DNA of 64,000 nt from Paenibacillus humicola (GTDB taxonomy: Bacteria; Bacillota; Bacilli; Paenibacillales; Paenibacillaceae): positions 3,250,501 through 3,314,500 of the forward strand of contig NZ_JAQGPL010000001.1 in the NCBI RefSeq assembly GCF_028826105.1. The letters are read 5' to 3'. Below, one piece after another: positions 24,350 through 33,307 of this stretch; position 1 is the stretch's first letter; every line of letters begins with the position of its first letter. The notes beneath the pieces are model-generated. The model was not told the DNA's origin and searched no databases. It worked only from the letters and a program-made list of their open reading frames with translations. Made by a program: the position numbers and the translations under genes.

Positions 24350-25444
24350 TTATTCCCGCGATACGCCCGCGCTCTCGAACGTCGCCATCTCCTTCATTAC
24401 GGCGACCGCAGCGTCGATCAGGTGAAAAGCGAGCACGGCCCCCGTTCCCTCGCCGAGCCGCATGTCCAGATGGAGCAGCGGCGTCAGGCCCGCCTTTTCC
24501 AGCAGCATGCGGTGGCCCCGCTCATGGGATAAATGCGAGCCGAGCATATAAGCGGACGATTGCGGCGCGATCTTCGCGGCGGCGAATGCGGCGGCAGTCG
24601 AGATAAACCCGTCGATGACGACCGGACACCGCCGCTCGGCCGCGCCGAGTATCAGACCCGTCAAGCCGGCGATTTCCAGCCCGCCGACCTTGGCGAGCGC
24701 ATCCAGCGGGTCCACTGGATCCGGCCGGTTCCGCTCGATCGCCCGGCGCACGACGTCCACTTTGTGCCGTCTTCGCGGTTCGTCGATGCCGGTGCCGAGC
24801 CCGACCGCCTCGTCCGGCGTCATGCCCGCGAGCGCGACGCACAGCGCGGCGCTGGCCGTCGTATTGCCGATGCCCATTTCGCCGGTCGCGAACATGCGGC
24901 AGCCCGCCGCGTGCAGCTCGAAAGCCAGCTCCATGCCGGCCAATATCGCTTCCGCCGCCTCGCCGCGCGTCATCGCCGGACCCTGGGTCATATTCGCCGT
25001 CCCTTTGCGCACCTTGCGGCCGAGCACCTGCGGATGGTCCAGCTCCGCGTTTACGCCGATATCGACGCAGACCACCTGCGCTCCGGCCTGTTTCGCCAGC
25101 ACGTTTACCGCCGCCCCTCCGGCGGCGAAATTGTAAACCATCTGCGGCGTCACCTCCGCCGGGAAGGCGCTGACGCCTTCTTCGCAGACGCCGTGATCGG
25201 CGGCCATGACGACGACGGCGCGGCGGGACAGATCAGGCGCGAGCTCGCCCGTCATTCCCGCGAGCCGCGCGGCGATCGTCTCCAGCCGGCCGAGACTTCC
25301 CGGCGGCTTCGTCAGGCTGTCCAAGTGCCGCAAAGCCGCATCCGCGGCCTCCCGGTCCGGAGGCCCGATCCGGTCCGCGATTTCCCGGAGCCGGAGCTCC
25401 GGGTCGATTTTCTTTCCGTTTCCATGCTTCGTCCTATCGTTCAT
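24350..25444 (-). CDS. cobT: Nicotinate-nucleotide--dimethylbenzimidazole phosphoribosyltransferase CobT
   Basis: A 364-residue enzyme making alpha-ribazole phosphate, the lower ligand precursor. Typical stretches are LDSLTKPPGSLGRLE, MAADHGVCEEGVSAFP, GGAAVNVLA, GEMGIGNTTASAAL, LEIAGLTGLILGAA and the catalytic Glu in DMRLGEGTGA. ATG 25444 overlaps the btuD stop (ATGA). Together with cobU and cobS it completes nucleotide-loop assembly. Confidence 0.96.
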   Translation of the reverse strand: MNDRTKHGNGKKIDPELRLREIADRIGPPDREAADAALRHLDSLTKPPGSLGRLETIAARLAGMTGELAPDLSRRAVVVMAADHGVCEEGVSAFPAEVTPQMVYNFAAGGAAVNVLAKQAGAQVVCVDIGVNAELDHPQVLGRKVRKGTANMTQGPAMTRGEAAEAILAGMELAFELHAAGCRMFATGEMGIGNTTASAALCVALAGMTPDEAVGLGTGIDEPRRRHKVDVVRRAIERNRPDPVDPLDALAKVGGLEIAGLTGLILGAAERRCPVVIDGFISTAAAFAAAKIAPQSSAYMLGSHLSHERGHRMLLEKAGLTPLLHLDMRLGEGTGAVLAFHLIDAAVAVMKEMATFESAGVSRE

Positions 25445-26256
25445 TGCGTTCCCGTTCCTTTCGTTTGCCGATAAGCCGGCGGCTCGGACGGCTGCAGCAG
25501 CAGCTGCGGCACGCCGGTTTGCGGATGCTCCAGCACAAGCGCCTCGGCGCCGTAAACGCGCCGGATCATCTCCGCGGTAACGATTTCCGGCGGCGTCCCG
25601 AACGCTTCGATGCACCCTCCCGCCAGCAAAAGCAGCTCGTCGCAATAATGCGCGGCCAGATTCAAATCATGCAGTACGGCGACGACCGTGATGCGGCGGC
25701 TGCGCTGCCAGCTTTTGACCGTATCGAGCATCTGCAGCTGGTAGCCGATATCCAGGTAAGTCGTCGGCTCGTCCAGCAGCAGGAGGCGCGGCTCCTGCAC
25801 CATCACCTTGGCGAGCGCCACACGCTGCCGCTCGCCGCCGCTCAGCTGGTCGAACCGCCGGCGCCGGAGCTCGTGCAGCCCCATTACGGTCAACGCCTCG
25901 TCGACGACCGGACTGGCGTCCGTTTTCTCCTCGCCGAGCCAGTTTTGATACGGATACCGCCCCATCTCCACCACTTCGCGCACGGTAAACGGCACGGGAG
26001 CGAGCCCGCCCTGCTGCAGCACGGCCAGCCATTTGGCCAGCTCCCTGCGCGGATAGCCCGACGCGTCACTTCCTTCAAGGAGCACCCTGCCGGAGGACGG
26101 CGCTTCGACGCCGGACAGCAGCCGGATCAGCGTCGATTTGCCGGCGCCGTTCGGTCCGATTATGCCGTACATCAGGCCTTCCTTCATGCGAAAAGACAGC
26201 TTCTCCAAAATGGGCCTCGTGCCGATCGTTTTGCCCGCTTCCCGCGCTTCGATCAT
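25441..26256 (-). CDS. btuD: ABC transporter ATPase for cobalamin/siderophore type uptake
   Basis: A 271-residue ATPase of the FepC/BtuD family. Walker A GPNGAGKST (about residues 36-44), Q-loop VLQQ, signature LSGGERQRVALAK, Walker B LLLLDEPT, D-loop and switch His in AVLHDLNLAAHYCDE. ATG 26256 overlaps the permease stop (ATGA). The C-terminal 40 residues extend beyond the ATPase core. B12/cobinamide as substrate follows from the riboswitch and neighbours, not from the ATPase itself. Confidence 0.94.
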   Translation of the reverse strand: MIEAREAGKTIGTRPILEKLSFRMKEGLMYGIIGPNGAGKSTLIRLLSGVEAPSSGRVLLEGSDASGYPRRELAKWLAVLQQGGLAPVPFTVREVVEMGRYPYQNWLGEEKTDASPVVDEALTVMGLHELRRRRFDQLSGGERQRVALAKVMVQEPRLLLLDEPTTYLDIGYQLQMLDTVKSWQRSRRITVVAVLHDLNLAAHYCDELLLLAGGCIEAFGTPPEIVTAEMIRRVYGAEALVLEHPQTGVPQLLLQPSEPPAYRQTKGTGTQ

Positions 26257-27293
26257 GCCGCACCTCCCTGCTGCACTTTCCGACGGTAGAGTAAATAGGC
26301 GAAGAAAGGCGCGCCGATGATCGCCGTCACGACGCCGAGCGGAATTTCCTTGGGGCTGAGCGCCGACCTCGCCAGCGTATCCGACCAGAGCAGGTAAATG
26401 CCGCCGCCCGCCGCCGACAGCGGCATGATCAGCCGGTAATCCGGCCCGACGAGCAGCCGGATCAAATGCGGCACGACGAGGCCGACGAAACCGACGACGC
26501 CGCAGATGGAAACGGCGACGGCTGTCAGCAGCGTCGAGACGGCCAGCACGACAAGCTTCGTCCGTTCGACCCGGATGCCGAGGTGCGCCGCATGCCGCTC
26601 GCCGAAGGCGAACAAATTGAGCGGCTGCGCGAAACGGATCAGCACCGGCAGCCCGACAATCAGGAACGGCGTGATCAGCCGTACATGCTCCCAGCCGCGG
26701 CCGTTCAAGCTCCCCATCAGCCAAAACAGGACCTCGTTCACAACATTTTGCGACAGCGTCGCCATAAACGAGACGACCGCGCCGAGAAACGCCTGCACGA
26801 TGACGCCCGACAAAATGAGCGTTTCAATGCCCATGCCGCCGCCTTTTGCCCGGGACAGCCCGAACACGACGGCCAGCGTTGCGATGCCTACGGCAAACGC
26901 GACAAGCGGGATCGACCAGACGCCGAGCGCCGTCTGGTACCCGAACAGGATCATAAACGCCGCGCCGACCGAGCAGCCCGAAGCGACGCCGAGCGTAAAC
27001 GGGTCGGCGAGCGGGTTGCGCAGCACGCCCTGAAAGCCGGCACCGGCGAGCGACAAGCAGGCGCCGGCCAGCACGGCCAGCAGCACGCGGGACAGCCGCA
27101 GCTGGGTGACGATCGCGATATCGCCTGCGTCCCAGTGCGCGGCGGGATCGCTCATCCAAGGAAGCTGATGGACAAGAATTCCCCAGACGTCGCGAAGCGG
27201 CAGACCCGCCGACCCGATCGACAAACAGACCACGATCGATACGCCTAGGAGGAGCAGCGCGGCTCCTCCGTACAGATACAGCTTCCGTTTCAT
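26253..27293 (-). CDS. btuC: ABC transporter permease, BtuC/FecCD type
   Basis: A 346-residue permease with about ten hydrophobic helices. Family motifs are LRLSRVLLAVLAGACLSLAGAGFQGVLRNPLADPFTLGVASG and the EAA-like coupling region GFVGLVVPHLIRLLVGPDYR. Starts one base after the btuF stop with no ribosome binding site of its own, so translation is likely coupled. It forms the uptake pore with BtuD and receives substrate from BtuF. Confidence 0.95.
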   Translation of the reverse strand: MKRKLYLYGGAALLLLGVSIVVCLSIGSAGLPLRDVWGILVHQLPWMSDPAAHWDAGDIAIVTQLRLSRVLLAVLAGACLSLAGAGFQGVLRNPLADPFTLGVASGCSVGAAFMILFGYQTALGVWSIPLVAFAVGIATLAVVFGLSRAKGGGMGIETLILSGVIVQAFLGAVVSFMATLSQNVVNEVLFWLMGSLNGRGWEHVRLITPFLIVGLPVLIRFAQPLNLFAFGERHAAHLGIRVERTKLVVLAVSTLLTAVAVSICGVVGFVGLVVPHLIRLLVGPDYRLIMPLSAAGGGIYLLWSDTLARSALSPKEIPLGVVTAIIGAPFFAYLLYRRKVQQGGAA

Positions 27294-27294
27294 T

Positions 27295-28383
27295 TTATTT
27301 GACGAGATCGGGATGGAGCTTCTTCGCGACCTCGAGCAATCCGTCGGAAAGACGTGGTCCTACGCGAACGAGCGGGTCCTGATCCACCTCGAACAGCTTG
27401 TTGTTTTTCACGGCGCTGATCTGCTCCCAGCCCGGACGCGTCTCGATCGCCGCGAGAATCGGGTTTTTCTCGCCGGGCTTTAGTCCCGCCTGAGACGTAT
27501 ATACGATGATGTCCGGATTCGCTTTGATGACCGCTTCGGGATCGATCTGGAACCAGCCGCTTTGGTCGGCGATGTTCGTTCCGCCCGCAATGGTCAGCAA
27601 TTCGTCCAGAAATTCACCTTTCCCGACTGTCCAGCCCGGGGAAATTTCCAAATAGACTTTCGGCTTCGGCGCGTCCTTCACCGCCTCCTCTACCTGTTTG
27701 CGCACGTCCTGCATATGGGTGGCGACCTTCTCCGCTTCGGCGGACTTGTCCAAAATGACGCCGATTTGCTTGATTTTGTCGATCACGGCGTCATACGTTT
27801 TCGGATCCGACGCGTAGACCGTCAGGTTCAGCTTGCGCAGCGCTTCGACCGTATTCGAGCTCATGTTGGAGGAGCCGAGCACGAGATCCGGCTTCAGGCT
27901 GGCGATTTTCTCAAGATTCGCGTCGGCCCCCCCGATTTTCTCCTTGCTTTCCGCATCCTTCGGGTAATTGGAAAAATCGTCTACGGCGACGACACGGTCG
28001 CCGGCGCCGACGGCGTACACCACTTCCGTTTCACTCGGCAGCAGGGTGACGATTCGCTGCGGCGCCTGCTGAAACGTCAGCTCGGTGCCTGTTCCGTCCG
28101 TTACTTTCAGCGGATACACGGTCGCCTGCGGCGCTCCGGCACTGCCCGCGTCAACCTTATCGCCTCCCGCATTGCCGCCGTCTGCCGTCGTATCGTCTGC
28201 CGCATTTCCGGCGACTTGCGTGTTAGTCGTTCCGCCGCCCGAACCGTTCGCAGCCGGCTGCTGCGCTTGGTCCGCGTTTTTTGGGCCTCCGCAGGCGGCA
28301 AGCGCCGTAAGCAGCAGCGCGGCAAGCAGAAGGGCCGGCCATCTTTTTGCCCATAAGGGCTGGTTCCTTTTCTTTCGCATCAT
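27295..28383 (-). CDS. btuF: Cobalamin-type ABC transporter substrate-binding lipoprotein
   Basis: A 362-residue lipoprotein. The signal peptide ends in lipobox LTALAACGG (Cys about 31), followed by a roughly 55-residue flexible linker rich in Gly, Asn, Asp and Ala, then a class III (BtuF/FepB-type) binding domain: PQRIVTLLPSETEVVYAVGAGDRVVAVDDFSNYP, LKPDLVLGS, TIAGGTNIAD, ANPDIIVYTS. First gene after the cobalamin riboswitch and its terminator; GGAG is 12 bases before the ATG pair. Substrate inferred from the riboswitch. Confidence 0.94.
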   Translation of the reverse strand: MMRKKRNQPLWAKRWPALLLAALLLTALAACGGPKNADQAQQPAANGSGGGTTNTQVAGNAADDTTADGGNAGGDKVDAGSAGAPQATVYPLKVTDGTGTELTFQQAPQRIVTLLPSETEVVYAVGAGDRVVAVDDFSNYPKDAESKEKIGGADANLEKIASLKPDLVLGSSNMSSNTVEALRKLNLTVYASDPKTYDAVIDKIKQIGVILDKSAEAEKVATHMQDVRKQVEEAVKDAPKPKVYLEISPGWTVGKGEFLDELLTIAGGTNIADQSGWFQIDPEAVIKANPDIIVYTSQAGLKPGEKNPILAAIETRPGWEQISAVKNNKLFEVDQDPLVRVGPRLSDGLLEVAKKLHPDLVK

Positions 28384-28425
28384 CGTTTGGGTTCGCTCCT
28401 AATAAGTCGGTTTAAATGAGGCATG

Positions 28426-28466
28426 AAAAAAAGCATCTCCGACGCCGCGATGCGCCGAAAATGCTT
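28426..28466 (-). terminator. Riboswitch expression-platform terminator
   Basis: On the minus strand an AAGCAT/ATGCTT-based stem (28466-28461 with 28436-28431) with an inner GC helix is followed by a run of seven T residues. It lies between the cobalamin aptamer and btuF, where B12-bound RNA would be expected to terminate. Confidence 0.75.
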
Positions 28467-28597
28467 CAGGTTACGAACAACAGGAAAGGAACGGGACGCT
28501 TGCTCCGGCCGGGCGGAATCCGGCTATAGCCGAAGCAAATTCGTATCCTGTTCAATCTGGAAGCACCTCCCTAAATCCACGTAGGCAGCGTTTTTAC

Positions 28598-28826
28598 GAA
28601 ACAGGCAGGTATCCTGACTTGAAGCCAACGCGTTCATCGTCTTCCCGCAGCGGTTATGCCGCAGTGACATGGTGATGGCGCGCTGTCCGGAAGCGGGGGC
28701 GCTGACCCCAGCGCTCGCTCGGACGCTTCTTACAGTGGCGGGTCCGTGCCGGTCTTGCACCGGTCTTCCCATTTTAAGCCGAACGCCGGAATGGCTCTGC
28801 CATTCGAGACGTTTGGCACCTGTTTC
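28598..28826 (-). ncRNA. Cobalamin (AdoCbl-type) riboswitch
   Basis: All core elements are readable on the minus strand: P1 GAAACAGG (28826-28819) pairing with CCTGTTTC (28605-28598), the conserved GGTGCC, the AATGGGAA-CCGGTGCAA region, the GCCACTGTAA block, and the B12-box-like AGTCAGGATACCTGCC. It heads the whole nine-gene btuF-to-cobQ cluster. Confidence 0.95.
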
Positions 28827-28851
28827 TCGCGTATTCAATTGTGCATCAGTA

Positions 28852-28880
28852 ACTATATCATTCCGCAAAAGACATGTCCA
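28852..28880 (-). promoter_or_regulatory. Promoter of the cobalamin cluster
   Basis: On the minus strand TGGACA (28880-28875), 17 bp, TATAGT (28857-28852), ending about 25 bp before the riboswitch. Confidence 0.7.
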
Positions 28881-28984
28881 TACATAAAAATCCGCAAAAG
28901 CCAGGTCTTTTGGCTGACTCCGATGCATACGGTAAGAAGTGCATTTTTTGACATGGATATGGATTTAAGGAGGCACTATCGTTC

Positions 28985-29419
28985 ATGGGTCGTAAAAAGA
29001 AGCTCGCCGGCGCCGGCGCGACGCCGGTTCTTGCCGCTGCTGCCGTTCTGGCGGTAGTCCGCGCCGGAGCGCTGGCAGCGGAAACCGCGGACGCGCGTCC
29101 GCAAATCGCAGCCGCGAACAGCGGACCGTCGTCAGCCGGACCGGTGCGGCGGCAGGGAAAGGACGTCCGGCCGATACCGGCCGAAGATGCCGATACGAAC
29201 GAGCGCGAAACATCCGTTACCGATAAAAAAACAAGCACCGCTTGGGAGGCCGATTCACGTCCAGGCATGTCTCCGGCGGCATTCTCCGATCCGGCCGCCG
29301 GCAAGGACCGCAGCGGCGATGCTCCCCCGAATACTGCCGGCGTGAAAAAATCCGCCTTTCCCGCAACCGGTTCCTGCGGCGACGCATACCGCCCCAAGGC
29401 TCGGGCCGCGGCGCAATAA
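28985..29419 (+). CDS. Predicted exported or membrane-anchored small protein, unknown
   Basis: A 144-residue protein. MGRKKK is followed by a long Ala/Val/Leu-rich segment (about residues 12-32) that could be a signal peptide or anchor, then a low-complexity, hydrophilic tail rich in Ala, Pro, Ser, Asp and Lys with a single Cys (SCGDAYRPK). A perfect AAGGAGG lies 11 bases before the ATG and a terminator follows the stop. No family recognised; composition makes an artefact possible. Confidence 0.55.
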   Translation: MGRKKKLAGAGATPVLAAAAVLAVVRAGALAAETADARPQIAAANSGPSSAGPVRRQGKDVRPIPAEDADTNERETSVTDKKTSTAWEADSRPGMSPAAFSDPAAGKDRSGDAPPNTAGVKKSAFPATGSCGDAYRPKARAAAQ

Positions 29420-29448
29420 ACGGGACTCGAACCACCTGACTGTCCTCC

Positions 29449-29475
29449 AAAAAACGGGGCAATGTCCCGTTTTTT
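29449..29475. terminator. Bidirectional terminator between the small exported gene and copA
   Basis: AAAAAACGGG (29449-29458) pairs with CCCGTTTTTT (29466-29475), giving A- and T-tracts on both sides; serves the rightward small gene and leftward copA. Confidence 0.85.
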
Positions 29476-29509
29476 AAGCTTACGAAAATATGCATAAGCA
29501 GCCCGATCA

Positions 29510-31717
29510 TCATACGGACAAACGTTCCGATTGCAGGATCGCCCTATTCAGCCGGCGGTTCAGCCGCAGCGCGTTGCCGACGACCGATACGGAGCTGAGC
29601 GCCATCGCGGTTCCCGCCATCCACGGCTCCAATCCGCCCAAGGCGGCGAACGGAATGACGACCGCGTTATACAGCATCGCGAAAGCGAGATTTTGCCGGA
29701 TGTTGCGGACTGTCAGCCGGCCGATCAGCACCGCCTCGCATACGCCGGTCAGCCTCGACCGGATCAGCGTCAGATGGCCGGCCCGCAGCGCCGCCTCGGT
29801 CCCGTTTCCCATCGCGAAGCCGACGTCGGCGGCGGCAAGCGCCGGCGCATCGTTCCATCCGTCGCCGGCCATTCCGACCACCCGGCCTTCGCGCTGCATG
29901 CTGCGGATCAGCGCTTCCTTCTGCTCCGGGAGCATTTGGGCGTGCACGGCGGCGATTCCGGCCTGCCGGCCCGCATGAACGGCAGCCGCCGGGTGGTCGC
30001 CCGTTGCCATCAGCACGCGGATGCGCTCATCCGCAAGCCGGGCGACGGCCGCCCTGGCCGATCGCTTCACCGGATCGGCAAACGCAAGCGCCCCCGCGCA
30101 TCGCCCGTCGAGCGCGACATACACGACCGTTTCGCCGGCTTCCTCTCTCCGCCGGGCGAACTGTTCCAAAACTCGTCCGGGCGCCCAGCCCCGCTCCGCG
30201 CCGAAGGCCGCGCTGCCGACTTCGACGCGCCTGCCTTCGACCTCGGCTTCCACGCCGCGTCCGGGGACGGAGCGAAAACTTCCGGCTGCCGGCGCTGCGA
30301 TTCCCGCTTTGGCGGCCGCTTCACCGATCACCGCTGCAAAAGGATGTGCGGCGCCCGCTTCCGCAGCCGCCGCCATTCGCAGCAGCGTGTTCGTTTTGCC
30401 GTCAACCGCGGCCATGCCGGTCAGGACAGGCCTGCCTTCCGTCAGTGTTCCGGTTTTATCCAGCACCAGCGTATCGAGCTGTGCTAGCCGTTCGAGCGCG
30501 CCGGCTTCGCGAAGCACGATGCCCCGGCGCAGCAGCTTGCCCGAGGCGAGCACAAGCGACAGCGGCGCCGCGAGTCCGAGCGCGCACGGACAGGCGGCGA
30601 GCAGCACGGCAAGCGCATGCACGGAGGCCGCCTTAATATCGGCGGGCTTCAGGGCCGTCAGCCAGAGCAGCATCGTACCGAGCGACAGGGCAAGCATGAC
30701 CGGCACGAAGACGGCGGCCATGCGGTCCACCTTGCGCCCGATCGACGATTTCGTCGATTGCGCGGCTCTCGCCAGTGCCGCCATCCGGCCCAGCATGGCG
30801 TCGGCGCCAATCGACTCGGCGCGGATGTGCAGCTCCCCGGCGGTTACGAACGTGCCGGCGTAAACCGGATCGCCCGGACCTTTCGCTGTCGGCATGCTTT
30901 CGCCGGTCACAAGCGATTCGTCCACCGGCGCCGTTCCTTCTTCTACAATGCCGTCGGCCGCAATCGGCTTACCCGGCAAGGCGACAAGCCGGTCGCCCCG
31001 GCGCAGCTGCGACGCCGGCACCTGCTCGCGCACACCGCTCCGAATCACAACCGCTTCTTGCGCCTGCAGCGCGTCGAAGCCGGCGCTTTCGCGCATCACG
31101 CGCCCGGATGCCGACGCCTCGAGCAGCTTGCCAAGCAACACCGCCGTAATGACGACGGCGGACGTTTCAAAATAGAGCGCTCCGCCGCTGAGCATGGCGT
31201 AATAGCTGTACAGAAAAGCGGCCGTTGTACCGACGGTTACAAGCACGTCCATATTGGCCGTCCGTTCCCGGACCGCGTAATACGCGCCGAAATAAAACGG
31301 CATGCCGAGCCCGAACTGCACGATTGCGGCAAGCGCAAACTGCAGCAGCGGGTGCTGAAGCAGCGAGGGCATCGGCAGTCCCTGCAGCAGCTCATAATGA
31401 TGCGCCATCGTCCACAGCAGAGGAAGCGTGAGCAGCGCCGAAAAGAAGAAGCGGAGCTTCAGCGAGGCGATTTCCCCTTCGCTCCCGTGGTCCGAACCGA
31501 GAGGAGCCGCCGAGAATCCGAGCTGTCCGATTCGCTCGATGATGGCTGAAGGCGCGACGTTTTCCGGAGAAAAGCGGATGTTGGCCGAACGGCCCGCATA
31601 ATGGACCGAAACGCCGGATACTCCCGGCATTTTGCCGACCGCTTTTTCAATTCGGACCGCGCAAGCCGTACAGCTCATCCCCTGAATATGCAAATCGAGT
31701 ATAGCCGTTCCCTCCAC
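29510..31717 (-). CDS. copA: Copper-exporting P-type ATPase CopA
   Basis: A heavy-metal P1B-1 ATPase of about 735 residues. One N-terminal HMA domain with GMSCTACA (CxxC), membrane CPC motif AACPCALGLA, actuator TGES, phosphorylation site DKTGTLTEG, HPF (the HP locus) and hinge GDGWNDAPAL. AMLYNAVVIPF and MALSSVSVVGNALRL in the last two helices are Cu(I)-site signatures. GTG 31717 is preferred (GGGAGGG six bases upstream; MEGTAILDLHIQGMSC fits the family). ATG 31723 and ATG 31825 are in frame, but the latter lies only ten bases after a terminator and lacks a ribosome binding site. No csoR or copZ is adjacent. Confidence 0.93.
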   Translation of the reverse strand: MEGTAILDLHIQGMSCTACAVRIEKAVGKMPGVSGVSVHYAGRSANIRFSPENVAPSAIIERIGQLGFSAAPLGSDHGSEGEIASLKLRFFFSALLTLPLLWTMAHHYELLQGLPMPSLLQHPLLQFALAAIVQFGLGMPFYFGAYYAVRERTANMDVLVTVGTTAAFLYSYYAMLSGGALYFETSAVVITAVLLGKLLEASASGRVMRESAGFDALQAQEAVVIRSGVREQVPASQLRRGDRLVALPGKPIAADGIVEEGTAPVDESLVTGESMPTAKGPGDPVYAGTFVTAGELHIRAESIGADAMLGRMAALARAAQSTKSSIGRKVDRMAAVFVPVMLALSLGTMLLWLTALKPADIKAASVHALAVLLAACPCALGLAAPLSLVLASGKLLRRGIVLREAGALERLAQLDTLVLDKTGTLTEGRPVLTGMAAVDGKTNTLLRMAAAAEAGAAHPFAAVIGEAAAKAGIAAPAAGSFRSVPGRGVEAEVEGRRVEVGSAAFGAERGWAPGRVLEQFARRREEAGETVVYVALDGRCAGALAFADPVKRSARAAVARLADERIRVLMATGDHPAAAVHAGRQAGIAAVHAQMLPEQKEALIRSMQREGRVVGMAGDGWNDAPALAAADVGFAMGNGTEAALRAGHLTLIRSRLTGVCEAVLIGRLTVRNIRQNLAFAMLYNAVVIPFAALGGLEPWMAGTAMALSSVSVVGNALRLNRRLNRAILQSERLSV

Positions 31718-31834
31718 GTTCATCCCTCCCGCAGCTCCCAAAACGCCGAAAGCATTGCCGGCCGCACGCTCGTCAGCAATGTCCCCTTCCTCACTATATG
31801 GCGGATCGCGCTTATTCATGATCATTCAGCATGC

Positions 31835-31876
31835 AAAAAAGGACGCCCTGCAGCGATCCCGCTGCCGAAGCGTCCT
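31835..31876 (-). terminator. Intrinsic terminator downstream of the rhodanese gene
   Basis: On the minus strand AGGACGC/GCGTCCT (31876-31870 with 31846-31840) encloses a second GCAGCG/CGCTGC helix and is followed by six T residues. It separates the rhodanese operon from copA. Confidence 0.85.
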
Positions 31877-31908
31877 AATTTGAATATACGCCGGTTTTCG
31901 AGCCGGCT

Positions 31909-32232
31909 TCAATCGCCTTCGACCACGTCTCCCGGCCAGCTGAGCATTCCGCCGACGATATTGACCACGCTGTACCCCTGCGCCGCCAAATAATCGCACG
32001 CCTTGGCGCTCCTGCCGCCGCTGCGGCAAATCACATAGATCGGTTCGTCCTCGCCGTCCGCATGCAGCTCGCCGAGCCGGCCGACAAACTCCGACAACGG
32101 AATATTCCGGGCCTCTTCAATATGGCCGGACTGCCATTCGTCGCGCTCCCGCACGTCGATCAGGTTCAGCTTTTCCCCTTGGCGCAGCCTCGTTTCCAGC
32201 TCGCTCGCCATCATTTCCTCCATGAGCGTCAT
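31909..32232 (-). CDS. Rhodanese-like sulfurtransferase
   Basis: A 107-residue single-domain rhodanese. LNLIDVRERDEWQSGHIEEARNIPL and active-site loop CRSGGRS (Cys about 70) are canonical. Such proteins carry persulfide sulfur; no partner identifies the pathway here. ATG 32232 overlaps the stop of the DUF1992 gene (ATGA); ATG 32223 is an alternative. Upstream of copA but separated by a terminator. Confidence 0.92.
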   Translation of the reverse strand: MTLMEEMMASELETRLRQGEKLNLIDVRERDEWQSGHIEEARNIPLSEFVGRLGELHADGEDEPIYVICRSGGRSAKACDYLAAQGYSVVNIVGGMLSWPGDVVEGD

Positions 32233-32615
32233 TCCTCTCCTTCTTCTTCAAGCCGGGAGCGGATTTGCCGTTCGTACTGCCTAAACGCTTCCGTGCTCCC
32301 CAAGCCTTGCGACTCCATAAACATTCGAAAACGAAGCCTTTTCTCGCTCAGCTGTTTGCGCAGCGGCTCCCGGTCCGCCTCGGTTTTGCACAAGGCGATC
32401 AGATCGTGCAGCGTCGCCAGTTCTTTGGCCAGCTGCAGCTCTGGCGGAATGGCGCCCGCGTTCTTGAGCAGCTTGTAGCTCAGGCGCAGATCCTCCGGAA
32501 CATGGGACAATTCTTCCAGCTCAAGCGGTTTTCCGGCTCCAGGCAAATTGTCGAATTCGCCGCGGGCCATCGCCTCCCGGATCCGTTCTTCGGCGATTCG
32601 CGAGAAAGCATCCAT
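32229..32615 (-). CDS. DUF1992 (DnaJ-related C28) family protein
   Basis: A 128-residue charged helical protein. The core IAEERIREAMARGEFDNLPGAGKPLELEE is the DUF1992 signature, found also in eukaryotic DNAJC28. The rest is a long helical region ending in acidic residues (SRLEEEGEE). ATG 32615 has AAGAAGG eight bases upstream; longer starts lack support. The biochemical role is unknown. Confidence 0.88.
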   Translation of the reverse strand: MDAFSRIAEERIREAMARGEFDNLPGAGKPLELEELSHVPEDLRLSYKLLKNAGAIPPELQLAKELATLHDLIALCKTEADREPLRKQLSEKRLRFRMFMESQGLGSTEAFRQYERQIRSRLEEEGEE

Positions 32616-32755
32616 TCCATCGACCTTCTTCCGCTGGAGATTGCCTATCCGCAGCAACATTTTACCTTCTGCCGGACGCCCGTGTCCAGCTTTCGGTTTG
32701 AATCCGCGCACCGAGCCTCCCGTTCTCTGAGTGTCCCGCTTAAACATGCAGCAAA

Positions 32756-32785
32756 ACGGCATCCGCCATTCCGGGCAGATGCCGT
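32756..32785 (-). terminator. Terminator downstream of the YbjQ-family gene
   Basis: On the minus strand ACGGCATC (32785-32778) pairs with GATGCCGT (32763-32756) followed by TTTTG; lies 18 bp past the stop. Confidence 0.65.
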
Positions 32786-32802
32786 CCATCAGGTTTTGCC
32801 GC

Positions 32803-33120
32803 TTATCCCGAAACCCGCACCGCGGTGCCGCTGACGGCTACCATCAGCATACCTTCGCGGATCACTTCATAATCGACGTCGATGCCCACGATCGCATTCG
32901 CGCCGAGCCGGGACGCTTGGCTTGACATTTCGCTGAACGCGACGTCGCGCGCTTCCTTCAGCTTGGTTTCGTATGCGCCCGATCGGCCGCCGACAATGTC
33001 GGTAATCGAGGCGAACAGGTCGCGCACAATGTTGGCGCCCATAATCGCTTCCCCCGTCACGACGCCGAAATATTCGGTGATCGGCCGCCCTTCAATCGTC
33101 GGCGTAGTCGTAAAAATCAT
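32803..33120 (-). CDS. YbjQ/DUF74 family protein
   Basis: A 105-residue protein: [47 protein letters not shown] ... [19 protein letters not shown] ... GTAVRV. This is the YbjQ (heavy-metal-binding domain-like) fold that forms pentameric rings. No cysteine or histidine cluster is present, so metal binding is not supported here. GGGAGGG lies before ATG 33120. Confidence 0.93.
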   Translation of the reverse strand: MIFTTTPTIEGRPITEYFGVVTGEAIMGANIVRDLFASITDIVGGRSGAYETKLKEARDVAFSEMSSQASRLGANAIVGIDVDYEVIREGMLMVAVSGTAVRVSG

Positions 33121-33307
33121 TGCATTCCCTCCCATTTTGTTACTTCCTTTATCCCATACGCCGTATGAGCAGGAAAAGTTTCAAATCGGGCCGGCCGGAA
33201 CAAACGGCTTGCGCCGGACTGGACGGCAAATGGAGAGGATCGACCTTGGGAAGCGATCCCGAATATCGTTCCCTGCGTACCGATTTTATTGCTCCGCGAT
33301 TTCGGCT

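Noticed and set aside
28524..28928. A 134-codon minus-strand frame.
   Set aside because: Lies across the cobalamin riboswitch and its promoter.
29420..29436. GGTTCGAGTCCCG on the minus strand resembles a tRNA T-arm.
   Set aside because: No matching T-stem, anticodon arm or acceptor stem around it; a chance match or at most a tiny remnant.
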